Shown here piece after piece: positions 1 to 8,519 of a DNA stretch of 64,000 nt. The stretch's first letter is position 1; each line of letters opens with the position of its first letter. Origin of the DNA: Methanospirillum stamsii (GTDB lineage: Archaea; Halobacteriota; Methanomicrobia; Methanomicrobiales; Methanospirillaceae); assembly GCF_046244385.1 (NCBI RefSeq), contig NZ_CP176366.1:1302001-1366000 (forward strand). The letters are read 5' to 3'. Position numbers and translations under genes: made by a program. The notes under the pieces are model-generated. The model did not search any database. It was given only the letters and a program-made list of their open reading frames with translations, and was not told the DNA's origin.

Positions 1-437
1 GTTGATCTTTTTGACCCGGGTTGTCGTTTTCACATATCTTTATAGGCATGCTGTATATTTTATAATTTTGTTTTTTATTAGGTAATGATTAGAAATATGA
101 TGACAAAATCGGTTGCCTAATTTAAATCTTAAAAATAAAAATCAAATCACGTATTCATGAGGTCACTGGGGCTAAATTTAATATATCTCAAAAATAACCT
201 ATAATTACCTCTCTGCATTAGAACCTGCATGGAGACACCCCCCCATCCGAATAACACCTGACGCATACATGTGAAATGCCTCATTTCACACCCCCCATCA
301 AATGTGTGTATCAATTCATGAGGTTCTTGTAGGAGGAGAATGTTCGATGAAGACCCCATTGGTCTCTGTGATACCCGATATCACTGGTTGACTGCCCCAA
401 GGGTGCAGAGACCAATCCCCTTTTCCACTATTGTTTT
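1..437. other. non-coding region with strong hairpins, downstream of the cobalamin operon
   Basis: No convincing gene is seen. The stretch is AT-rich up to about 200, then holds two C-runs in near-identical context (ACACCCCCC(C)ATC at about 235-247 and 288-299), a perfect 9-bp hairpin with a 3-nt loop at 270-290, and a larger branched structure at 358-416, listed separately. It lies 3' of cbiE on the minus strand, so it may include the operon's 3' untranslated region. Confidence 0.5.
358..416. other. predicted branched RNA structure (11-bp closing stem)
   Basis: 358-368 is perfectly complementary to 406-416 (ATTGGTCTCTG with CAGAGACCAAT). Inside lie a 5-bp hairpin at 369-383 with loop CCCGA and a C-rich/G-rich pairing at about 395-403, giving a plausible three-way junction. 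On the plus strand it is followed by a C4T4 stretch and later T5. A strong purine ribosome-binding-like run (AGGAGGAG, 332-339) precedes it, with an ATG at 347 opening a 14-codon frame that runs into the stem. Function unknown: it could be a terminator-like 3' structure, a small RNA or a leader. Confidence 0.45.
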
Positions 438-1028
438 TCAGGATTTTTCAGTATTTGTAACAAATAGGATGTAAATATTCCCCTCAGGAACCGGAGGGTT
501 TTGAGCAGTGCCTTCGTGTATTTTTTCATCCGGATATCCAAGATTTTCACAGATAATTATTCGTGCGGGAATGGAGAGTCTTGAAAGACTGCTGGCCAGG
601 GTATTTACAGGAAACCGGGGGTCGGCAATGATACACGATTTTCTTCCCTTTACATGCATTTCACAGCAATCATCGATTGCTTTTTCATGGTCCCTTCCAT
701 GGGCGGTGATGATGAACAGGTTTGTGAGGGAAATTCCTGTTCGTGCAGCTCCTAATTGTATCGAGGATATTCCTGGTGTTATCTCTCCGCCAAGATACCC
801 AAGTCCCGAAACCATGGGATCTCCGGTTGAGAGAACAATTGCATCATTCGGGAGTTGCCGCAGTGATGAATAATCTTCAATGATCCTGACCTCGGCATTC
901 CTGGATATGTGGGATTTTACAAGATTGATTGCCCTCTCCGATCCCACAATAAGACGAGCGGATCGTATCACTGTTATTGCCGATTCAGTGAGCATTCCCG
1001 GACCACAACCTACACCGACGATTTTCAT
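438..1028 (-). CDS. cbiE: cobalt-precorrin-7 (C5)-methyltransferase CbiE
   Basis: SAM-dependent methylation of C5 late in the anaerobic corrin pathway; the partner CbiT acts at C15. The 196-aa protein has the tetrapyrrole-methylase signature: GVGCGPG at residues 5-11, STGDP at 67-71 and PGISS at 85-89, and its length fits stand-alone CbiE. It is the last gene of the operon; its ATG overlaps the cbiD stop as ATGA (1025-1028), implying translational coupling. CbiE and CbiT are fused as CobL in aerobic organisms; here they are separate genes at opposite ends of the methylase block. Cytosolic. Confidence 0.9.
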   Translation of the reverse strand: MKIVGVGCGPGMLTESAITVIRSARLIVGSERAINLVKSHISRNAEVRIIEDYSSLRQLPNDAIVLSTGDPMVSGLGYLGGEITPGISSIQLGAARTGISLTNLFIITAHGRDHEKAIDDCCEMHVKGRKSCIIADPRFPVNTLASSLSRLSIPARIIICENLGYPDEKIHEGTAQNPPVPEGNIYILFVTNTEKS

Positions 1029-2038
1029 TCCGAATCTCCGATTATTTCTCCTTCACGGTTCACAATAACGATCCTGATATCCGGGTGCTGTGTTTTATAC
1101 ATCTCAAATGCGGCATGCATTGCCGGTATAAAAAATTCAGAACCTGTCATCTCTTCAACCGTAGGATATCCGGTATTTTCCAGGAACCGGGGATTCACAT
1201 ACTTTAGAACCAGTGCCGGAAGACCGCAGATGATTATCCTTCCGGTAAGATGAGGAATAATGGTCCCAAGTCGAGAACCTGCCAGGATAACTTCATGGTC
1301 CGGAAAAAGCATTCTAGCATACCGCATGCCTATCCTTCCGGTTGTGAGGACAACCCGTTCTGCGCCTGCTGCCCGTTCACAGACGGTCTGTTCAAGATGA
1401 TCATCCCAGGGTTCGACAAACCCTGTTGTACCAAGAACTGATATCCCTTCGACAACTCCTACCTTGCGGTTCAGTGTTTTTTCTGCAACCTCAACTCCGT
1501 TGGGGGCGTATATCATCACTGAAATTTCTGAAATGCCGATCTCTGCGATTGCTTCATTAATCGCAGTTCTGATTTCATCCATAACCTGAAATGATACTGC
1601 CGGTTCACCTTTTTTATACCGGGGAATATCCCTATCCCATATTCCGATTCCTGGGCCAAATGTCAATTTTGTTTCACTGGAAGATACAGACGGGGATGCC
1701 TGTGCAACAAACTCAAGCCCTGCGGTTACATCTCCCGGATAATCTCCGGAGTATTTTTTGCACCTCCCGGTTCCGTTCTCTGCAAATACCGGGATGTGGA
1801 TGCGGATATTTGATGGTGTCAGGATAGTGACCTCCCTGATATCATCTCCAGCCAGGGAAAGCACTGCTGCTTTAGCGGCGGCTGCGGCAGTTGTTCCGGT
1901 GGTAAACCCCCGTTTTCTTACTTCCCCATCTGCGGTAAGAATTGCAAGTCCCTTATCTACTAACTCCAATAAACCTGGGTTATTACAGCGTTCCACCCAG
2001 GATACAGGATAATCAAATCCACTGACGGGATCCTGCAT
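1025..2038 (-). CDS. cbiD: cobalt-precorrin-5B (C1)-methyltransferase CbiD
   Basis: Methylates C1 after CbiG opens the delta-lactone, in the anaerobic B12 pathway. Diagnostic is the N-terminal GFTTGTT motif followed by an alanine run, about residues 44-50 from the chosen start. The frame extends to a TTG at 2068 inside cbiC, but the first ATG (2038) lies just after the cbiC stop at 2043 and gives 337 aa, close to the family length, so it is preferred. No strong ribosome-binding site precedes it. The stop overlaps the cbiE start by ATGA. Confidence 0.9.
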   Translation of the reverse strand: MQDPVSGFDYPVSWVERCNNPGLLELVDKGLAILTADGEVRKRGFTTGTTAAAAAKAAVLSLAGDDIREVTILTPSNIRIHIPVFAENGTGRCKKYSGDYPGDVTAGLEFVAQASPSVSSSETKLTFGPGIGIWDRDIPRYKKGEPAVSFQVMDEIRTAINEAIAEIGISEISVMIYAPNGVEVAEKTLNRKVGVVEGISVLGTTGFVEPWDDHLEQTVCERAAGAERVVLTTGRIGMRYARMLFPDHEVILAGSRLGTIIPHLTGRIIICGLPALVLKYVNPRFLENTGYPTVEEMTGSEFFIPAMHAAFEMYKTQHPDIRIVIVNREGEIIGDSE

Positions 2039-2042
2039 AGTA

Positions 2043-2717
2043 TCAGAGTGTGCTGTTTTCTTCTGCAAACATGGTGATTATCTCATTCATTGCAGCAACC
2101 GCTACCGGAGTGCCCCCTCGTGTTCCTTCGTTTGATATGGAAGGGATATCCAGGGTGCGAAGAAGTTCCTTTGACTCCGCAGCATTTACGAACCCGACTG
2201 GTATCCCGATCACAAGAGCAGGGAGGGTTCCTTTTTGTATGAGATCACAAAGAGCCAGAAGTGCAGATGGCGCATTTCCTATCACTATGATTGAACCGTT
2301 TAACTGCTCTCCAAGAGCCATGAGTGCAATAGAAGTCCGGGTCTTTCCGGTTGAATCAGGAGTGCAGGGGGTATCGAGGATACATTTTACTTCACTAAAA
2401 TGGCCTTTCTTCTGGATACCGGTCTGCACCATTCTGATATCTGTGTAAATGGTGGCTCTGTTTTTCAGTGCAGAAAGTCCGGTCATCACCGGGTCGCCGT
2501 GAAATCTCATGAGGTCAGCCATGGCAAAGTCACCCACCGCGATGGAACAGCGCTGGCGTATCCGGTCAAGAGGGCCGTTATTCCCAATTTTTTTTCTGGC
2601 TAAATCTCGTGACTTGCTTGATATGGCATATCCTTCAGCGGTATCGGCACCGATGTCAGTATAATCAGTATTCATATTTTCTGTGGTATCCACGGGGGGT
2701 GAACATTCCTCTGGCAT
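2043..2717 (-). CDS. cbiC: cobalt-precorrin-8 methylmutase CbiC
   Basis: Moves the methyl group from C11 to C12 to give cobyrinate. The 224-aa protein shows the family's middle block (DIRMVQTGI), a NAPSALLAL segment and a C-terminal GIPVGF motif. The open frame reaches 2795, but ATG 2717 is preceded by AGGAGA at 2725-2730 with good spacing and reduces the overlap with cbiH to 53 bp; ATG 2675 is the next option. The family's catalytic His (in a VxHAxG-like motif of CobH) is not visible: the aligned stretch reads RCSIAVGD at residues 56-63. Function is still supported by position in a complete pathway. Confidence 0.85.
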   Translation of the reverse strand: MPEECSPPVDTTENMNTDYTDIGADTAEGYAISSKSRDLARKKIGNNGPLDRIRQRCSIAVGDFAMADLMRFHGDPVMTGLSALKNRATIYTDIRMVQTGIQKKGHFSEVKCILDTPCTPDSTGKTRTSIALMALGEQLNGSIIVIGNAPSALLALCDLIQKGTLPALVIGIPVGFVNAAESKELLRTLDIPSISNEGTRGGTPVAVAAMNEIITMFAEENSTL

Positions 2718-3453
2718 TGTTATATCTCCTGAGCATGCGTGTTTCTTCTCCGCCAATAAAAACGACGGTGTGCATATCAACGCTGTCTTCAACATCCATT
2801 ACTTCGCGGAGTGTTGTAACGATTATCCTCTGGTCCGGTCTGTATGCATCTTTTACAATGCCCACCGGAGTGTCATCTGAAAGGTGTTCCCGGGCAATAA
2901 CTATGACATCTTCAAATAAGCTCGTACGGGTTCTGCTTTTCGGATTGTAGAGAACCATCGGAATTGCAGCAGAACAGAGTGCCCGGATTCTTTTTTCGAT
3001 GATTTCCCGTGGTGTGAGTAGATCTGAAAGACTGATTACTGCAAAGTCATTGGTGAGAGGAGCTCCAAGGAGGGCAGCTCCCGCGCTAGCTGCCGTAATG
3101 CCCGGGATTACCTCTACTGCAAGGTCAGGAGAGGTTTGTTCAGTCATCTCAAGGATAAGTCCGGCCATTCCATATACACCTGGGTCTCCTCCTGAAACCA
3201 TGACCACATGTTTTTCCTGTGCAAGACTGATTGCCTGTTTTGCCCGGTCAACTTCCTTTCCCATTCTGCTTTTAATGACTTCCTGTTCTTTAAGCAGGTG
3301 GGGGATCTGGTCGATATAAAAATCATTTCCAATGACAATATCTGCCTGGCCTATTGCCAGTTCCGCAGCCCTGGTGAGCATTTCAGGGCTTCCCGGACCG
3401 ATCCCGACAACCGTCAGGGAACCGGATTTATTCTGCGATGGCGATGGTGACAT
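2665..3453 (-). CDS. cbiH: cobalt-precorrin-3B C17-methyltransferase CbiH
   Basis: Ring-contracting methylase of the anaerobic pathway, acting at C17 with SAM. It has tetrapyrrole-methylase motifs VVGIGPGSPEM near the N-terminus, a VSGGDPGVYGM block about residues 84-94, PGITAA in the middle and a C-terminal VFIGG. ATG 3453 is used; an upstream TTG at 3459 is in frame. The start overlaps the end of cbiG by 26 bp and the 3' end overlaps cbiC, consistent with a tightly packed operon. About 262 aa, normal for CbiH/CobJ without extra domains. Confidence 0.9.
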   Translation of the reverse strand: MSPSPSQNKSGSLTVVGIGPGSPEMLTRAAELAIGQADIVIGNDFYIDQIPHLLKEQEVIKSRMGKEVDRAKQAISLAQEKHVVMVSGGDPGVYGMAGLILEMTEQTSPDLAVEVIPGITAASAGAALLGAPLTNDFAVISLSDLLTPREIIEKRIRALCSAAIPMVLYNPKSRTRTSLFEDVIVIAREHLSDDTPVGIVKDAYRPDQRIIVTTLREVMDVEDSVDMHTVVFIGGEETRMLRRYNNARGMFTPRGYHRKYEY

Positions 3454-4303
3454 TTCCAAATACCTGTTTCTGCATGATTAACTGGTGACGGACGGATACC
3501 GCTAGAGCTGCAGGTTCTGCAACTCCCGGAAGCCCGAATCGCGATGCCGCTGATTTTGAAAGAGTTTCTGTTTCACTGAGGTCGGAGGGTTGTAAGAAGA
3601 TGATGTTAGCACCTAGTGCTCGTATTGCATCAAGAAGGCCTGGTTCATGAGCCTTGAGGGCCACTGATGCAAATATGGCCACATCCTCCTTTGATATTCC
3701 TGCATTTTCAAATGCGGTGTTTATCGCGGAGATTATCTCATCTGCCGGTGTTCCAAGGCGACATCCTATCCCGACTGAGAATCTGCCCTCTGCAACAAGG
3801 AAGGAAACTCCCGGACTCGCGATGACCATGCCTGGTTCACTGACCCGGTAGACACCTGCTGTGCCGGTAAGAATTGCCGCGTTTGCCTGCCTGGTAGAAG
3901 ATGTGTTTACAATCCGGAGGTTTTCGCTTTTCGCAATAACTTCAACTGCATCTTTACCCGTTGCTTCGGTTGCAGTAGTAATGACCGGAATAAGGTTACA
4001 GCGCTCCTGCAGGAGATATGCAAGGTCATTTCCCCCATGATGCCCGCCCAAAATGGGGATGGCATATCTCATATCCGGGCTGATGACCACGACTGCAGGA
4101 TCTCTCCATTTATCGGTCATAAGAGGTGCAAGACTTCTTATCACAATGCCTGCTGCCATGATTGCAATGATTTGCTCTGCTGAATGGTAGAGTTCAGTAA
4201 AAATGCCAGCTTCGTAGGGTATAAACCGGGCACCAACTGCCGTCGCAATCTGCTCTCCCTTCTCCCTGAAATAGGGAAGTGCTGTAACAACCGTCTGGTT
4301 CAT
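3428..4303 (-). CDS. cbiG: cobalt-precorrin-5A hydrolase CbiG
   Basis: Opens the delta-lactone of cobalt-precorrin-5A and releases the C20 carbon as acetaldehyde, the step unique to the anaerobic route. The 291-aa protein has the CbiG N-terminal block with ILGGHHGGN at about residues 84-92, a linker, and the C-terminal CbiG domain (SVGIGCRLG, then SVALKAHEPGL). The ATG overlaps the cbiF stop by ATGA (4300-4303). With cbiD, cbiF and cbiL alongside, this shows that the early-cobalt, anaerobic pathway is used. Confidence 0.9.
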   Translation of the reverse strand: MNQTVVTALPYFREKGEQIATAVGARFIPYEAGIFTELYHSAEQIIAIMAAGIVIRSLAPLMTDKWRDPAVVVISPDMRYAIPILGGHHGGNDLAYLLQERCNLIPVITTATEATGKDAVEVIAKSENLRIVNTSSTRQANAAILTGTAGVYRVSEPGMVIASPGVSFLVAEGRFSVGIGCRLGTPADEIISAINTAFENAGISKEDVAIFASVALKAHEPGLLDAIRALGANIIFLQPSDLSETETLSKSAASRFGLPGVAEPAALAVSVRHQLIMQKQVFGNVTIAIAE

Positions 4304-5016
4304 GAGTATAAAACTGACCTTATGTGCCCTTTTGGATTCTCGGAAAAAACTTCTCCAACCAGAAGGAGTGCTGATTTGGTTATTCCAGCATCAGCCGCTT
4401 TTTTTGCAATGTCCTGAACAGTTCCCCTGACAATCTTCTGGTCCGGCCAGGTGGCATGGTAAACTACCACAGCGGTTGTATCCGGGGGACAGGAAAGGCG
4501 CCGGGTGATATCTTCCAGTTTGTCAGTACCTAAAAACACTGCCATGGTCTCCCCTGATTGTGAGAGTTCCTCTATCTTATCTTTTTCAAGAGTAGCGCCA
4601 GCGGGTCTTGTGATGATGACCGACTCTGATACTCCCCGGAGTGTAAGTTGTGATGACAGGGCTGCGGCAGCTCCGAAAAGTGATGAGACACCAGGAACTA
4701 CTTCTACGGTAATCCCCTGTTCTTTCAGAAGGGAAATCTGCTCAATAATCGCTCCGTAAAGTGCCGGGTCCCCGGAATGAAGTCTTACTACCTGTTTCCC
4801 GGAATTAACTCCGGAAATCATGATAGGGATCATCTCTTCAAGGCTCATTCCATTGCTGTCATATTTCTCTATAGCCGGAGAACTGGCAACAAGGTCCGGG
4901 TTTACCAGGGATCCGGCATAGATGAGGATATCAGCACTATCGAGAATTTTTCGTCCCTTTACTGTTATCAGTTCTGGATCTCCTGGTCCTGCTCCAATAA
5001 ACCAGATTTTATTCAT
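4300..5016 (-). CDS. cbiF: cobalt-precorrin-4 C11-methyltransferase CbiF
   Basis: Methylates C11 of cobalt-precorrin-4. The 238-aa sequence has GAGPGDPE at residues 8-15, RLHSGDPALYG at 78-88 and PGVSS in the middle, the CbiF/CobM pattern (LHSGDP rather than the SGGDP of CbiH). Start and stop each overlap a neighbour by 4 bp (ATGA with cbiL and cbiG). Cytosolic homodimer by family knowledge. Confidence 0.92.
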   Translation of the reverse strand: MNKIWFIGAGPGDPELITVKGRKILDSADILIYAGSLVNPDLVASSPAIEKYDSNGMSLEEMIPIMISGVNSGKQVVRLHSGDPALYGAIIEQISLLKEQGITVEVVPGVSSLFGAAAALSSQLTLRGVSESVIITRPAGATLEKDKIEELSQSGETMAVFLGTDKLEDITRRLSCPPDTTAVVVYHATWPDQKIVRGTVQDIAKKAADAGITKSALLLVGEVFSENPKGHIRSVLYS

Positions 5017-5624
5017 ACATCACGCTCTGCATAAAGGAGGGAAAAGTAACTGCTTTCTTCTGGAATTTCATCCCCATGGAGGACCTGCATACCTTCCATG
5101 TACATCCGCTCAACCAGTGCAAACCTGGAGTACCCATCTTCCCGGAGGGATTCTGCAATCTCTCTGGGCTTTCTTACTTTCATCCGGATCTGTGATCGTA
5201 TTCCGCTGCCATCAGTCACACAGAACCCGCCGGTTATCGGAAGACCGGTTTCAGACATCAGTGCCGTTATCGAAGAAATGCCTGGGATAGTTCTGATGGT
5301 TATCTCCGGGTGGTTTTCCTGCATGATAACTGCAAGGCGGGAAAATGTTGAGAAGATATTTGGATCTCCGATGATACCGAAAACGACATCTCTCTCGCGT
5401 GCATCTTTGGCAATGATCTCGGCGTTTTGAATTATCTGATTCCTGATCATCTCTTCATCATGACTCATCGGAAAGGAGAGTTCGATTGGATCACAATATG
5501 GCTCAACAAGTCTACGCGCAAGACCCCCTGGAATGTAAACGCAGTCTGCTTCCTGTAAAAGTCGGACCGCTTTTAGCGTTAAAAGTTCAGGGTCTCCCGG
5601 TCCAAGACCAAGACCGGTAATCAT
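5013..5624 (-). CDS. cbiL: cobalt-precorrin-2 C20-methyltransferase CbiL
   Basis: First methyltransferase dedicated to corrin synthesis, acting at C20 of cobalt-factor II/precorrin-2. The N-terminal GLGLGPGDPELLTLKA block (residues 4-19) is characteristic of CbiL/CobI, as are the GDPNIFSTF segment and PGISS. At 203 aa it is slightly short against the usual 220-240. The ATG overlaps the cbiT stop (ATGA, 5621-5624). Precorrin-2 formation genes (cobA/cysG-type) and the cobaltochelatase are not in this window. Confidence 0.9.
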   Translation of the reverse strand: MITGLGLGPGDPELLTLKAVRLLQEADCVYIPGGLARRLVEPYCDPIELSFPMSHDEEMIRNQIIQNAEIIAKDARERDVVFGIIGDPNIFSTFSRLAVIMQENHPEITIRTIPGISSITALMSETGLPITGGFCVTDGSGIRSQIRMKVRKPREIAESLREDGYSRFALVERMYMEGMQVLHGDEIPEESSYFSLLYAERDV

Positions 5625-6184
5625 TCTTTCCTCCCTCCAATAATCAAATATACCGGATCTATTGGTTTGAGCATAATTCCTCCTGCCAGAGGCATGCTTT
5701 TTGATACCTGTATGTGGATTACTTCATGAAACATCTCATACTCCTGTAATGTTTTTATTGCACTATTCAGGGTCTCCAGGAGAACTGCAGAGATAACAAC
5801 AGTTCTGACCCTGAGCCTGGCCAAATGAAAAAGAACATCCGTCAGATTTCTTGAACCACCTACAAAAGCTGTATCGAGTTTTTCTAGGGAAGAGAGAACC
5901 TCTACTGCATCTTTGTGATGGATTGTCACATTCCTGATATTAAGTCGTATAATTTCTTGTTCTGTCCATCTGGATGCTTCTTCCCTGACATCGATTGCAT
6001 GAATTTCGGAGACAAGGGGGGAGGTAGTAATGGTTACCTTTCCTGTGCCGCATCCAATATCTGCAAAGATATCATCAGGATGTAACCCAAGTTTCTGCAG
6101 AGCAATTGCGAGAATTTCATCCTTTGTCGGACCTCCTGTTGGGGGTTTTTCCAGTGGACACATTGTCATATGCTCCGTATCCAT
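5621..6184 (-). CDS. cbiT: cobalt-precorrin-6B C15-methyltransferase/decarboxylase CbiT
   Basis: Class I SAM methyltransferase that methylates C15 and decarboxylates the C12 acetate chain. Visible are the GGPTKDEI entry motif, the SAM loop DIGCGTGKVTI (about residues 43-53) and the FVGGSRNL motif typical of CbiT. The frame begins at a TTG (6202); ATG 6184 is chosen, and ATG 6169, which has GGAG just upstream, is possible. A 54-bp gap separates it from cbiO, the largest gap in the operon. Confidence 0.88.
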   Translation of the reverse strand: MDTEHMTMCPLEKPPTGGPTKDEILAIALQKLGLHPDDIFADIGCGTGKVTITTSPLVSEIHAIDVREEASRWTEQEIIRLNIRNVTIHHKDAVEVLSSLEKLDTAFVGGSRNLTDVLFHLARLRVRTVVISAVLLETLNSAIKTLQEYEMFHEVIHIQVSKSMPLAGGIMLKPIDPVYLIIGGRKE

Positions 6185-6238
6185 TTGCTTTAATTTCCAC
6201 AAAAGTGATTGGGTTTCATTTCAGCTAAAAAATCAGGG

Positions 6239-7420
6239 TTATCCGGTAGGATCTTCTGATATTATTTTCTGAACCGGGATTGAACGATTGTTAGTCTGAT
6301 TAAAGTGCGTTACCCGTTCAATTACCCTGCTCACCATCCCTGCGGTTGTTAAAATTAGGCTTGATTTTCCATTCATTGCCTGAAGTATACATTTATCGAT
6401 GACCGCATAGGAGATATCCGGGTTGATTCCCCATTGTCTAGCGCATATCTTTGCCCTGCTGCCCATAACTCCGATGGTATCATGGTGCATTTTTTTAACA
6501 AGGGCGTTTACTTTTTCCCCCGATTGGAGGTCGACATCTCCGACATGGATTATCCCATATCCGTTTTCTGAAAGTCGGATAGTTCCGTGATGCTCATTTT
6601 CGATAATCCGGATGATATCCAGAACAGTGGTGGGAAGTCTTCCCCCGTTTTTTATTCCGCGGGCAGCCAGTTCCTGGCAGAGTTCAAGCAAAATGGGGGT
6701 TTTCAGCCTGGCCCTTTTTACAAGTTCCTTATCTGAAAAGGCATTCTCCGGTGTGCCTGATGCTATTATGCCTCCATTTTCCATGAGGATAATTCTGTCA
6801 GCCCAGGGATACGCGAGCTCAACATCATGGGTTGAGATGATTATGGTTTTTCCCTGATGGTTGAGTTCATCAAGGAGATCCATAATGTCTTCACTTCCGG
6901 CTGGATCTAGCATACTGGTCGGCTCATCAAGGATGAGAACCTCCGGGTCCATTGCAAGGACTCCGGCTATTGCTACCCGTTTTTTCTCCCCTCCTGATAG
7001 GTGATAAGGCGGGCGTTTATCAAATCCTTCAAGACCCACTTTGCGCAGCGCTTCCTGAACAACCTCTCTGATTTTATCTTCCGGGTAATCCAGATTTGTC
7101 GGGCCAAATGCTACATCCTGCCATACTGTCGGAGCGACAATCTGGACATCCGGATCCTGAAAAACAAATCCGATTTTTTGTCTTATTATTCGCAGTGCTC
7201 GTCTGTCATATGAGATTGGAGTGCCTTGAAAAGAGATATGTCCCTTTTTCGGTTCTAGCATTCCATTCAGGGTAAGAAGGAGGGTTGATTTTCCTGCTCC
7301 GTTTGATCCGACCAGAGCTATTTTTTCACCGCTTTGTATTGAGAGGTTTATTTTATGAATCGCAGGTGAATTTTGAGAGTAACAGTAAGAAATATTTTGA
7401 ATTTCAATGAGTGATTTCAT
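6239..7420 (-). CDS. cbiO: cobalt ECF transporter ATPase CbiO with an extra C-terminal domain
   Basis: ATP-hydrolysing subunit of the CbiMNQO cobalt importer, peripheral on the inner face of the membrane. Walker A GSNGAGKST is at 38-46, the LSGGE signature at 141-145, Walker B VLILDEP at 161-167 and the H-loop His at about 198. Normal CbiO proteins are about 270-280 aa; this one is 393. The extra ~115 residues (about 275-393) hold a segment with GVMGSRAKICARQWGI and a Gly-rich ILTTAGMVSRV stretch that I do not recognise. Reading frame and codon use look continuous, so this is a true extension. Confidence 0.88.
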   Translation of the reverse strand: MKSLIEIQNISYCYSQNSPAIHKINLSIQSGEKIALVGSNGAGKSTLLLTLNGMLEPKKGHISFQGTPISYDRRALRIIRQKIGFVFQDPDVQIVAPTVWQDVAFGPTNLDYPEDKIREVVQEALRKVGLEGFDKRPPYHLSGGEKKRVAIAGVLAMDPEVLILDEPTSMLDPAGSEDIMDLLDELNHQGKTIIISTHDVELAYPWADRIILMENGGIIASGTPENAFSDKELVKRARLKTPILLELCQELAARGIKNGGRLPTTVLDIIRIIENEHHGTIRLSENGYGIIHVGDVDLQSGEKVNALVKKMHHDTIGVMGSRAKICARQWGINPDISYAVIDKCILQAMNGKSSLILTTAGMVSRVIERVTHFNQTNNRSIPVQKIISEDPTG

Positions 7421-7428
7421 AAATCATC

Positions 7429-8217
7429 CTATAATGAATAACTGTTTGTTACAACGATAAGCGCAGTAATTCCAAGAAGAAAGAGAAAAACATAGCCAAA
7501 TGATGATTTCTCTATTGGGTTATAATCAAGATATTTTGCGAATTTTCCATTGTAACAACGACAATCCATAGCATTAATGAAATGCTCTCCGGCATCCCAG
7601 GACGTGATAAATATACTGCCAAAGAGCATGCTGTAGGAGCGTAGTGCCTCTTTTGGTTTGGAGTATCCAAGTCTCATCAATTGTGCATGGTGAATCTGAT
7701 GGGCTTTTCCCATAAAAATAAAGATAAAACGATAAATAATCATTGATAGGTCAATAAAGAGATCCGGGATTTTGAATTTTTTCATGACTCCAAACAGATC
7801 TGTCATGGGTGTTGTCAGAGAAATAAAAAATAATGCACACATTCCAGCCATCACTCTGAAAAATACCAGTAATCCTTTTTGAATACTTTCTGAAGTAATT
7901 GAGAGAGGTAAGATTGAAAAAAGATTATATGACCATATTTTTTCTTCTCCTCCTGAAATTAAAACAATAACCATTACGCTTAAAATCGCAAAACTTAATG
8001 GTATGGTCAGCAATCTCAAATAAAAAAGCGGATTTATCTTTGCCAGGTAAATTATGATTAAGCTTAAAGAAATTGTCAGAATGAGCGGACTAATGAAATT
8101 TGGAGAAAAGAGTGTGAGAATGATAGATCCTAAACCAAGCAGAAGCTTGGTGAAGGGATTTATCATGAGCAGAGCATTTTTCTGAGCTGCTTCCTCAAGG
8201 AAATCATGAACAAACAT
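7429..8217 (-). CDS. cbiQ: cobalt ECF transporter transmembrane protein CbiQ (EcfT)
   Basis: Energy-coupling membrane subunit that links the CbiO ATPase to CbiM. The 262-aa sequence is strongly hydrophobic with about five to six membrane segments, and a cytoplasmic region with AMDCRCYNGKF in the position of the EcfT coupling motif. It starts on the last base of the cbiN stop region (8217) and ends 8 bp before cbiO. Codon use is AT-richer than in the biosynthetic genes downstream. Confidence 0.88.
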   Translation of the reverse strand: MFVHDFLEEAAQKNALLMINPFTKLLLGLGSIILTLFSPNFISPLILTISLSLIIIYLAKINPLFYLRLLTIPLSFAILSVMVIVLISGGEEKIWSYNLFSILPLSITSESIQKGLLVFFRVMAGMCALFFISLTTPMTDLFGVMKKFKIPDLFIDLSMIIYRFIFIFMGKAHQIHHAQLMRLGYSKPKEALRSYSMLFGSIFITSWDAGEHFINAMDCRCYNGKFAKYLDYNPIEKSSFGYVFLFLLGITALIVVTNSYSL

Positions 8218-8516
8218 TACTGCTCAATTTTTCGTTGCCCTAACAGATAACCAAATCCAAGTCCAAGGATTATGCCACCAAAAGCAGCCTGTAATGCAAA
8301 CAAGCCTGATTCAATCTCGCCACTTGGTGGTGCCCATTGAGGAATTAACGGCCGTATTTCATCTTCCGGAATCCCGGTCATCTCGGAGACCACTGCAGAA
8401 CCAACACCGTCTGATCCTCCATATTCCGCATCCGGGTTAATAGATGCTGTGTAAAGAAACACGCTGATGAATAAGACGATAATAACTCCAACTATTAATT
8501 CAAACTGATATTTCAT
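8217..8516 (-). CDS. cbiN: cobalt transport protein CbiN
   Basis: Small auxiliary membrane subunit of the CbiMNQO transporter. The 99-aa protein has two membrane helices (about residues 7-25 and 75-92) separated by an extracytoplasmic loop containing NPDAEYGGSDG and a GIPEDE segment, the usual CbiN layout. It sits 3 bp after the cbiM stop and overlaps cbiQ by one base. By family knowledge CbiN helps load cobalt into CbiM. Confidence 0.9.
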   Translation of the reverse strand: MKYQFELIVGVIIVLFISVFLYTASINPDAEYGGSDGVGSAVVSEMTGIPEDEIRPLIPQWAPPSGEIESGLFALQAAFGGIILGLGFGYLLGQRKIEQ

Positions 8517-8519
8517 TCC

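Noticed and set aside
147..359. 70-codon minus-strand frame
   Set aside because: Contains C-run and hairpin DNA, has no motif and no ribosome site; treated as non-coding.
2718..2795. Longer N-terminus for CbiC
   Set aside because: It would overlap cbiH by 131 bp, while a good ribosome site precedes ATG 2717.
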